The translations under genes and the position numbers were made by a program. A stretch of 45,384 nt of DNA, taken from contig JBQTJV010000013.1 in the NCBI GenBank assembly GCA_052386775.1, positions 1-45,384 on the forward strand, read 5' to 3'. The notes under the pieces are model-generated. The model was not told the DNA's origin. It saw only the letters and a program-made list of their open reading frames with translations, and searched no databases. Every line of letters begins with the position of its first letter. Within the stretch, counting starts at the first letter, position 1. This document shows positions 15,317-23,500 of the stretch, piece by piece. The stretch is from DSOT01 sp052386775 (GTDB taxonomy: Bacteria > Pseudomonadota > Gammaproteobacteria > Burkholderiales > SG8-41).

Positions 15317-18244
15317 ATGGCCGACTACAAAAAAACACTGAACCTCCCGGACACGCCGTTTCCGATGCGCGGCGACCTCGCCAAGCGCGAGCCGCAGATG
15401 CTGAAGCAATGGCAGTCGCGAAAGTTCTATGAGCGCATCCGGGAGAAGCGCCGCGGACGGCCGCGCTTCGTGCTGCACGACGGGCCGCCGTACGCAAACG
15501 GCGATATTCATATCGGGCATGCGGTCAACAAGATCCTCAAGGACATCATCGTCAAGAGCAAGTCGATGTCCGGATACGATGCGCCTTACGTGCCGGGGTG
15601 GGACTGTCACGGCATGCCGATTGAAGTGCAGATCGAAAAAACCCACGGCAAGAATCTTCCCACCGAAGAGACCCAGCGGCTGTGCCGGACGTACGCCGCC
15701 GAGCAGATTGAACGTCAGAAAAAGGACTTCCAGCGCCTGGGCGTGCTGGGTGATTGGGATCATCCGTATCTCACGATGGCCTACCGCAACGAGGCGGACG
15801 AGATTCGCACGCTCGGCGCGCTGCTTGCAAAAGGTTACGTGTATCGCGGGCTGAAGCCTGTCAACTGGTGTTTCGACTGCGGCTCGGCGCTTGCGGAGGC
15901 GGAGGTGGAGTACGAAGACCGCACCGACCCGGCGATCGACGTCGGCTTCCCGTTCGCCGAGCCCGGGAAGATCGCGCCGGCCTTTGGCCTCGAACGTCTC
16001 CCCGACAAGCCCGGCTATGCCGTCATCTGGACGACGACGCCGTGGACCCTGCCGGGCAACCAGGCGCTCAACGTGCATCCCGACTACGAGTACGCCTTGA
16101 TCGACACCGAGCGGGGGCTGCTCATTGTCGCGAACGACATCCTGATGCGCGACGAGGCGGAATGGGCGGCGTCGGGCGGCGATCTCGCGATTCCGCCGCT
16201 GCTGCGCAAGTATCACATCCGGGAATGGAAGGTGCTCGGTCGCTGCAAAGGCAAGGCGCTGGAGCACATCGCGTTCCGGCATCCGTTCTACGATCGCGTG
16301 TCGCCCGTCTATCTCGGCGATTACGTGACGCTCGATACCGGCACGGGCATCGTGCATTCGGCGCCGGCCTACGGTGTGGAGGACTTCGAGTCGTGCCGCC
16401 GCTACGGCATGAAGGACGATGAGATCCTGACGCCGGTGATGGGCGACGGAAAATTCATATCCACATTGCCGCTTTTCGGCGGCATGCCGATCTGGGCGGC
16501 GAACAAGAAGATCGTCGCGCACTTGAACGAGAAAGGCGTGCTCTTCGCCAAATCGGATTTCGTGCACAGCTACATGCACTGCTGGCGCCACAAGACACCC
16601 GTCATCCTGCGCGCGACCACGCAGTGGTTTGCGGGGATGGATGAAGTGCCGGGTTATGCGGGCGTGAAGCCGGGGGAAAAGCTGCGCGCCACCGCGCTGC
16701 GCGGCGTGGAGCGCACCGCGTTCTTTCCCGCCTGGGGACAGGCGCGCCTGCACGGCATGATCGCGAACCGGCCCGACTGGACGCTGTCACGCCAGCGGCA
16801 GTGGGGCGTGCCCATGCCCTTCTTCCTTCATCGCGAGACCGGGGAACTGCATCCGCGCACGTCGGAGCTTATCGAGAAGGTCGCCCAGCGCGTGGAGCAG
16901 GGCGGCATCGAGGCGTGGCAGTCGCTCAATCCGGTGGAGTTGCTCGGTGCCGAAGCAGCGCAGTACGAGAAGAGCCGCGACACCCTCGACGTATGGTTCG
17001 ATTCCGGCTCGACCCACCAGACGGTGATGGGCGGCCCGACGGGACGGGAAACCGGCGCAGGCTCGCACTCCGCGCAGACCGCTTTTCCCGCGGACCTCTA
17101 CCTGGAGGGCTCGGATCAGCACCGCGGCTGGTTCCACAGCTCGCTCCTCGTCTCCTGCATGCTGAACGGCGTCCCGCCCTACAAGGGACTGCTCACGCAC
17201 GGCTTCGCCGTCGATGGCGAAGGCCGCAAGATGTCCAAGTCCAGGGGCAATGTCGTCGCGCCACAGGAGGTCATGGACCAGCTCGGCGCGGATATCCTGC
17301 GGCTGTGGGTCGCGGCGACCGACTATTCCGGCGAACTGTCCATCTCCAGGGAAATATTGAAGCGGGTAGTGGAATCGTATCGGCGGGTGCGCAACACGCT
17401 GCGTTTTCTGCTTGCCAATCTGGCCGACTACGACCACCAGCGCGATGCCCTGCCCGTCGATGAATGGCTGGAGATCGACCGCTACGCCTGGGTGATGACG
17501 CACGACCTGCAGCAAAGCCTTACGGCAGCAGGCACGGACGCACCGGGACATTATCCGAGGTACGAGTTCCACATCGTTGCGCAGAAGCTTCAGACGTTCT
17601 GCTCGGAGGAACTCGGCGGCTTTTATCTAGACATCCTCAAGGACCGCCTGTACACCGCGCCCGCCGCCGCCCCGGTTCGGCGGTCGGCACAGAACGCCCT
17701 GCACCACATCGCGCACAGCCTCACCCGTTTGCTGGCCCCGATCCTGTCCTTCACCGCCCAGGAAGTGTACGAAGTGCTCGCCGGGGGGGATGGCTGCGTA
17801 TTCGAGGAAGCGTGGTACGAATTCGCGCTTCCCCGGGACGCAGAAGCGCTGCGGGATCGCTGGCAGAAACTGCGGTTGCTGCGCGCCGACGTGCAGAAAA
17901 ACCTCGAGGCGCTGCGGGTGGAGGGAAAGATCGGTTCATCGCTGGCGGGCGAGGTCGAGCTCTACGCCAGGGGATCGCACCACGACCTGCTCCGCTCGTT
18001 TGGAGACGATCTGCGTTTCGTCTTCATCACCTCGCAGGCGCGGCTGGTGGAGCATGAGCCGGGTGATGCCTCACCCACTGCGCTCGAGGGCGTTACGATC
18101 AAGGTCCACGCCAGCCCGCACACGAAATGCGAGCGGTGCTGGCATTACCGCGCCGATGTGGGTGCCAATGCCGAGCACCCGCAATTGTGCGGGCGCTGCG
18201 TCGTGAACCTGTACGGGCCGGGCGAGCCGCGCGCGCATGCTTAG
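15317..18244 (+). CDS. ileS: Isoleucyl-tRNA synthetase
   Basis: This class I synthetase of about 975 residues starts MADYKKTLNLPDTPFPMRGD. HIGH appears as NGDIHIGH (near residue 60), KMSKS as GRKMSKSRGN (near residue 638) and the editing domain as WTTTPWTLPGNQALNVHP. The C-terminal zinc site is formed by CERCW and CGRC (near residues 938 and 958). A start seven codons earlier (15296) is also open. Neither has a clear ribosome site, and I prefer 15317 by family alignment. lspA follows directly. Confidence 0.94.
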   Translation: MADYKKTLNLPDTPFPMRGDLAKREPQMLKQWQSRKFYERIREKRRGRPRFVLHDGPPYANGDIHIGHAVNKILKDIIVKSKSMSGYDAPYVPGWDCHGMPIEVQIEKTHGKNLPTEETQRLCRTYAAEQIERQKKDFQRLGVLGDWDHPYLTMAYRNEADEIRTLGALLAKGYVYRGLKPVNWCFDCGSALAEAEVEYEDRTDPAIDVGFPFAEPGKIAPAFGLERLPDKPGYAVIWTTTPWTLPGNQALNVHPDYEYALIDTERGLLIVANDILMRDEAEWAASGGDLAIPPLLRKYHIREWKVLGRCKGKALEHIAFRHPFYDRVSPVYLGDYVTLDTGTGIVHSAPAYGVEDFESCRRYGMKDDEILTPVMGDGKFISTLPLFGGMPIWAANKKIVAHLNEKGVLFAKSDFVHSYMHCWRHKTPVILRATTQWFAGMDEVPGYAGVKPGEKLRATALRGVERTAFFPAWGQARLHGMIANRPDWTLSRQRQWGVPMPFFLHRETGELHPRTSELIEKVAQRVEQGGIEAWQSLNPVELLGAEAAQYEKSRDTLDVWFDSGSTHQTVMGGPTGRETGAGSHSAQTAFPADLYLEGSDQHRGWFHSSLLVSCMLNGVPPYKGLLTHGFAVDGEGRKMSKSRGNVVAPQEVMDQLGADILRLWVAATDYSGELSISREILKRVVESYRRVRNTLRFLLANLADYDHQRDALPVDEWLEIDRYAWVMTHDLQQSLTAAGTDAPGHYPRYEFHIVAQKLQTFCSEELGGFYLDILKDRLYTAPAAAPVRRSAQNALHHIAHSLTRLLAPILSFTAQEVYEVLAGGDGCVFEEAWYEFALPRDAEALRDRWQKLRLLRADVQKNLEALRVEGKIGSSLAGEVELYARGSHHDLLRSFGDDLRFVFITSQARLVEHEPGDASPTALEGVTIKVHASPHTKCERCWHYRADVGANAEHPQLCGRCVVNLYGPGEPRAHA

Positions 18245-18247
18245 CTC

Positions 18248-18793
18248 ATGACGCCGGCGGAGAAAACTCCTTCCCCCTCAGGGGGAAGGTTGGAATGGGG
18301 ATGGGGTGACGCCAAGCTGGCTCGGTGGCTCGCCCTGAGCGCCTCCATCCTGATTCTCGATCAGTTCACGAAGTTTCTCGTCACCGAAAACCTGACGCTG
18401 CACGAAGTCGTAACGATCACCTCGTTCTTCAATCTGGTGCTCGTCTACAACCCCGGTGCCGCGTTCAGCTTCCTCGCTGACCAGGCGGGGTGGCAGAAGG
18501 CGCTGTTCATCACGATCGGCCTCGCGGCTTCGGTATGGATCGTGCACTTGCTGCGAAAGCACCTGCGCGAAACGCTCTTCTGCCTGGCGCTGTCGCTGGT
18601 GTTGGCGGGCGCGCTGGGTAACGTCATTGACCGCCTGCAATTCGGAGCGGTGATCGATTTTCTGGATTTCCACGCCTACGGCTGGCACTGGCCCGCTTTC
18701 AACGTCGCCGATGCCGCGATCAGTTGCGGGGCGGCGCTGCTCATCTGGGACGCCTTCCGTCCGCGCAAGCGAGACGCCGCAGACGCCTGTTAG
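18248..18793 (+). CDS. lspA: Lipoprotein signal peptidase (signal peptidase II)
   Basis: This 181-residue inner-membrane aspartyl protease removes prolipoprotein signal peptides. It has four membrane segments, the catalytic Asp in GNVIDRLQFG (near residue 128) and the second in FNVADAAI (near residue 155), plus YNPGAAFSFL. The first 20 residues are unusual: TPSPSGGRLEWGWG is encoded by an intergenic-type repeat (18268-18308). A TTG at 18290, inside that repeat, would give a protein of normal length, so the true start is uncertain. Confidence 0.92.
   Translation: MTPAEKTPSPSGGRLEWGWGDAKLARWLALSASILILDQFTKFLVTENLTLHEVVTITSFFNLVLVYNPGAAFSFLADQAGWQKALFITIGLAASVWIVHLLRKHLRETLFCLALSLVLAGALGNVIDRLQFGAVIDFLDFHAYGWHWPAFNVADAAISCGAALLIWDAFRPRKRDAADAC
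18268..18308 (+). repeat. CTTCCCCCTCAGGGGGAAGG-type dispersed repeat inside lspA
   Basis: CCTTCCCCC (18269-18277) and GGGGGAAGG (18281-18289) form a 9-bp hairpin with a 3-base loop, followed by TTGGAATGGGGATGGGG. I recognise this as a widespread short repeat that is normally intergenic. Here it occupies the first codons of lspA and supplies an N-terminal tail. Confidence 0.65.
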
Positions 18794-18794
18794 T

Positions 18795-18820
18795 CCGTCC
18801 ACCGGCGAATGCCGGGGTCC
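18795..18820. repeat. Degenerate CCGGCGAATGCCGG short inverted repeat
   Basis: CCGTCCACCGGCGAATGCCGGGGTCC resembles the CGTCATTCCGGCGAAAGCCGG family found three more times in this window, in a diverged form. It lies between lspA and the ispH promoter. Confidence 0.45.
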
Positions 18821-18829
18821 GATGCAGGG

Positions 18830-18858
18830 TTAAGGCGCACCGCGCACGGGTATATAAT
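18830..18858 (+). promoter_or_regulatory. Candidate ispH promoter
   Basis: A perfect TATAAT (18853-18858) is preceded at 17 bases by TTAAGG (18830-18835), a weak -35. The start codon is 24 bases after the -10. This would let ispH be expressed independently of the upstream ribF-ileS-lspA unit. Confidence 0.5.
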
Positions 18859-18882
18859 CGGCCGCTCGACTGAATCGACATT

Positions 18883-19806
18883 ATGCAAGTCCTCCTCGCC
18901 AACCCCCGCGGCTTCTGTGCCGGCGTCGATCGCGCGATCGAAATCGTGGAACGTGCGCTCACCAACCACGGTGCGCCGATCTACGTGCGGCACGAGGTCG
19001 TGCACAACAAGTTCGTCGTGGAGGACCTGCGTTCCAAGGGTGCGGTGTTCGTGGAGGAACTGGATGAAGTGCCGGCGGGAAGCACGGTCATCTTCAGCGC
19101 GCACGGTGTGTCGCAACAGGTGCGCCGCGACGCAGAAGCCCGGCAATTGAAGGTGTTCGACGCAACCTGCCCGCTGGTCACGAAAGTTCACGTCGAAGTC
19201 GCCAAGATGCGGGAGCACGGGCGCGAAATCATCATGATCGGGCACCGCGGTCATCCGGAAGTCGAAGGCACGATGGGCCAGAGCGCCGGCGGCATGCACC
19301 TGGTCGAAAAGCCGGAAGACGTGGATAAGCTCGTCGTCGCGGACGAAAATAAACTTGCGTTCGTGACGCAGACGACGCTCTCCGTGGACGACGCGCGGCT
19401 CACCATCGAGGCACTGCGGCGGCGCTTCCCGGATATCGTCGGCCCGAAGAAGGACGACATCTGCTACGCGACCCAGAACCGGCAGGACGCGGTGAAGGCG
19501 CTCGCGGCGCGGTGCGACGTGGTGATCGTCGTCGGCTCGCCCAACAGCTCCAATTCGAACCGGCTGCGCGAGGTGGCGCAGCACCAGGGGGTGGCGGCGT
19601 ACATGGTGGACAACGCCTCGCAGCTCGATCCGGCCTGGCTCGAGGGTAAAGAGCGCATCGGCGTTACCGCAGGCGCTTCTGCCCCGGAGGTTCTCGTTCA
19701 GCAGGTGATCGACAAGCTGCAGCGTCTCGGCGCCGATGAGGTGCAGCAGCTCGCGGGCATCGCGGAGAAAGTCGTGTTTCCGCTGCCCAGGGCGCTGGCC
19801 CTGTAG
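18883..19806 (+). CDS. ispH: 4-hydroxy-3-methylbut-2-enyl diphosphate reductase
   Basis: This 307-residue 4Fe-4S enzyme performs the last step of the MEP isoprenoid pathway. The three cluster cysteines sit in GFCAG (Cys12), DATCPLVTKVH and DDICYATQNRQ. Substrate residues appear in SAHGVS, GHRGHPEVEGTMGQ and GSPNSSNSNRL. Its length is normal. No strong ribosome site is visible before the ATG. It ends 20 bp from the convergent TonB-family gene. Confidence 0.95.
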   Translation: MQVLLANPRGFCAGVDRAIEIVERALTNHGAPIYVRHEVVHNKFVVEDLRSKGAVFVEELDEVPAGSTVIFSAHGVSQQVRRDAEARQLKVFDATCPLVTKVHVEVAKMREHGREIIMIGHRGHPEVEGTMGQSAGGMHLVEKPEDVDKLVVADENKLAFVTQTTLSVDDARLTIEALRRRFPDIVGPKKDDICYATQNRQDAVKALAARCDVVIVVGSPNSSNSNRLREVAQHQGVAAYMVDNASQLDPAWLEGKERIGVTAGASAPEVLVQQVIDKLQRLGADEVQQLAGIAEKVVFPLPRALAL

Positions 19807-19824
19807 CGACCTCGATCCGGTCGC
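19806..19824. terminator. Short hairpin between convergent ispH and TonB-family gene
   Basis: GCGACC and GGTCGC pair around a 7-base loop exactly between the two stop codons. The stem is short and no T tract follows, so it is only a candidate bidirectional terminator. Confidence 0.3.
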
Positions 19825-19826
19825 AT

Positions 19827-20501
19827 TCAAGGCTTGTTGATGGTCTCGTAAGGGTCGAAAACGACTTCGATTGTCTGCTGGCTTTTCACGCGCTGGCCGT
19901 ATCGCATTCCCGGTGCGAATTTCAGCGCCAGCGTTGCCGTGAGCGCGGCCTCCTCGAACACGCCCGATGGCGTGGACTCGATTATCTTGACGTTGTCCAC
20001 GGCGCCTTCTTCGTTGATGAAGATCGTCAGAAGCACTTTGCCCCGAGTGCGCATTGCATAGGCCCGTACCGGATATACCAGGTCCACGTCGTTGATCGGA
20101 TGAGGCCGGACGTCGATCTCGGCCAGCGTGAAGTACTTGTCCTGGGGCGCGCTGAACCCGACTATCTTTTGGGCAGGCCTGCTGCCGGGGGTCTGCGCGT
20201 CTTCCCGGGGAGCTGCCGAGGCGGGTGCGGGTTCGACTATGGCGGCTGCGGGTTCGGTTGCGGCAGCATGCGGTTCCGGGGCCGGTTCGTTAGCGGGCGG
20301 CGGAAACGGTTCAGCCGGTGCGGCGGAAGGCCGTTCAGCGGAGCCTGGCTGGATTTCGACTGTAAGCGGCGGTGCGGGCGCATAGCGGTGAGATGCCGGG
20401 GCAATGTTGAGCATTACGGCTATGTGCAGGGCCAAAGATATGCCCACGCCGAGATAGAACCGGCGGGTAGGGTGTAAGCCCGGCAAATGGACCGTATGCA
20501 T
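19827..20501 (-). CDS. TonB-family protein (energy transducer-like)
   Basis: This 224-residue protein has one N-terminal membrane anchor (FYLGVGISLALHIAVMLNIA, about residues 16-35), a Pro/Ala/Glu-rich periplasmic spacer (about 40-105) and a C-terminal TonB-like domain with VYPVRAYAMRTRGKVLLTIF and VKIIESTPSGVFEEAALTA. It could energise an outer-membrane receptor. No exbB/exbD or receptor genes are adjacent, and it follows pilY1 by 91 bp on the same strand, so it may work with the pilus locus or with another cell-envelope system. The exact partner cannot be inferred. Confidence 0.8.
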   Translation of the reverse strand: MHTVHLPGLHPTRRFYLGVGISLALHIAVMLNIAPASHRYAPAPPLTVEIQPGSAERPSAAPAEPFPPPANEPAPEPHAAATEPAAAIVEPAPASAAPREDAQTPGSRPAQKIVGFSAPQDKYFTLAEIDVRPHPINDVDLVYPVRAYAMRTRGKVLLTIFINEEGAVDNVKIIESTPSGVFEEAALTATLALKFAPGMRYGQRVKSQQTIEVVFDPYETINKP

Positions 20502-20592
20502 GACCGATTCCGCCTGGAGCGGTTGTCACTACGCTGCCGCTTTAACCAACGGCAGCGCGTGACGGTCCGTGGGTCGGAAGATTCGTCCCCAA

Positions 20593-23500
20593 TTACAGGT
20601 CGACCGCCTTGTACCAGTACTTCCGCAAGCGCGAATTGAGCGTGGGAACCGTGGGCGTCGTGCAGAAAATGCCTACGCAGACCAACTCCTTCGGTTCGTC
20701 GCCGCCCTCCGGTTTCACGACCACATGCGTGGCCGGCGGGGGCAGCCCGCCGCCCGCGAGCGTCTGGCTGCGCTCGGAACCCGTAAGCGTTCCATCCGCA
20801 TTCAGGTCCATGGTCGCCGTCGCGTCGGTGGCGGATACCGCATAGAGACGCGCGATACCGAGATTGCTTTCGCAGACGCCCGGTTCAACAGTCGCCGTGC
20901 TGGTAGGCTGGTTCGTGCCGAAGAACACCGTTCCTCCGATCGTGATGGCGTTACCCACGACCTTCTCGCCTCGTGGCGTCTGAGCGCCCGTGGCGGTATC
21001 CACCGCCACAAGGCTGAGGTACCAGCCGCTCGAACCGGTCAGCAGGTTGACGGCGTCTGCTGTAGTGGCCTGGTTGGCAGCCGAGCAGCCCGCCGCGCCG
21101 GCGTCCTGGATGCAGTTCAGCGTCGCGTCGAACAGGGCGCTTTCCACGATCACCGGGTTGGAATGGGTGACAGGTGCGGCGCTGGGATCATAGGTAGTGC
21201 CGGTAGCCGGGCCGGCATCCGTTCCCTTGTCCTTGAACATGTAGAAGCGGTCCAGAACCCCGGTGTCGAGCGGATGTTCGCGATCGCCCGAACCGATCAG
21301 CACGGCGTCGAAGCCGGTGGCGCCGACCACGTCCGGCGCGTGCTGAAACTTGCGACGTCCTTGCCGCGTGGCGAAATCGGCAATCGAAGCGATTTGGGTG
21401 ACGGTGGTATTCGCGATCGGGTCCTTGAAATCGATGCGCCACATGTTGCCGCCGGTATCCCCGACATAGGCGCGGTTGATGTCGCCGCCTGATTCATTTT
21501 TAACCACCGTGATTGCGGACGGTATGGCGAAGTCCATGCCGGTCACTGTCAGGTCATAGGTCCCGCTGCTGTTCGTGCCGCCGGCACTCCAGAGCAGCGC
21601 ACCGGTCAGGGCGTTCACCACGTAGATCGCACGGCCCATGGTGCGGTTCGTCGTGCCGGCCGCAGTCGTCACCCCGGTCGAGGTGTAGTTCGAGGCCCCC
21701 GCCGGGATCGTGCTCGGGTCGATGTCTTCGACCGCCGGATCATAGCCGCCGCCGAAGATCAGCACCGGCACGGATTGACCGACAAGGCCCTCCACGACGG
21801 TCGCTTCGGACCAGGTCTGGCCCAACTCGGAAAATCCGGTGCTGGTATTGCTGATCTTCCACTTGAACCTCGGGGTGAGCGGATTGTTCACGTCGAGTGC
21901 GTAATAGAAGCGGCCACCCCGTCTCATCCCGATGTAAATGTTCGCCGTGTCTTCCGCATCGCCGAGCCTCTTGTTGGGCGTGGCGCCGCCGTCCTTGGTG
22001 TAGATGCTGATCGGGCCGTCCATGAAGTAGTTCTTCTTGAACGTGCTGCTGACGATCGGCGAGTTTCTGCGCATGCGGTTGAACCGGTCGAAGAACTCCT
22101 CGGCGACGAAACCCCATACCTCCTGCCCGGGCTGTACGCTCGGCGACGCGGCGTCTACTGCATAACCGCCTTTCACGGCACGGAAGATGCCGTCATTGGC
22201 CCCGTAGAAGATGAATACGTCGTTGTCGGAACCGGCGGTGCGCGCATAGTTGATGACCGCCGGACGGGAATGAAGGACGTCGCCGTGTATCGAGGCGCGG
22301 ATATCCGTCGTCGAAGCGTTGGAGTTCTCATCCTCGAAGTTGTCCTGCCCGCGCACCCAGTTGATCAGGTTTGTGCGATCGGTGCTGGTCGAACCGGTTT
22401 GCGTTGCGGTCACGGCACCGCTTGCGTCGCCCTGGGCCGAGGCTATGGTGTAGGTAAAGGTATTCGGATCGCGTGTAACACCGTCTGTCAGGAAAGGCAC
22501 TGCAATGGTAAAGGTGCCGTTGAACGCGGTCGGCGTCGCATTCGCGATGACGACCTGCGTGCCGTTGCTGAAACCGTGGGCGGTTGAGGTCGCGCGCGCC
22601 GTAGTGGTTTTTTTCGAGGCCGATACAGAGATACTCGTGTTCGCTGCACCCGGTGCGGAACTCGGGACGTAACTGAAGATATTTGCACTTTCCACAGTGA
22701 TCGTCTGCTCGCCGTTATAGGCATTGGGCAGTGCGCCGGCGATGGTTACCTGGTTTCCAGTGCTGTATCCGTGGGAGTTGACCGTAGCGAGCACCTTCCC
22801 GCCTTTCAGGAGCGCGCTATACGTTCCCGAAGGCGCCACCGCCTGGTTGTTGGTGTAAGTCAACGTGTTCGCATCCGGCGTGGAGGCCACCGGGAAAGTA
22901 CCCGCATGGGGATCGCCCGCGATCGTGCTCCGTATGGTGACGGAATCCACCCCTGCCGTGAAACCATGGCTGGCAATGGTCGCCGTGACGGTGGCCGAAA
23001 AGCCGGTCGATGCCGTGACAATAGCGCTGGTGTTTGCCGGCAAAACCTGCGTGACGGCGGCTGTCGGCGCCACGTTGTCGGTTGCGGTATTGAAGGTGAA
23101 CGTGGTGCCTGCCGCCGAACCGATGATCCAGCTTCCGTTATAGCCGGATATGTCGGATCCCTGGATGTTCACGGTCGTTCCGTTGGCGAAACCGTGCGCG
23201 ACCGCCGTAGTGACCGTCACGGTGGTGGAGCCGCCTCGCACCGCGTAGACCGGCGAGGCGGTGTTCGCCGACAACGCTGTCGCGCCCACCGAGTAGCTGA
23301 AGGTATTGGAAGTCGGCGCCGGGCTGCTGAGAATGATCTTATTCGCGCCGTTATATGAAGATCCATCCGTTATGCCGGAGAACTCCGTCGCGCCGGAAAT
23401 GGTGACGGACTGGCCGGCTGAAAAGCCGTGGGCAACCGAAGTCGTCGCTGTCGCGATGGTCGTGTTGCCGGCGGCAAGTATGGTGCCCGTTGCATTACCG

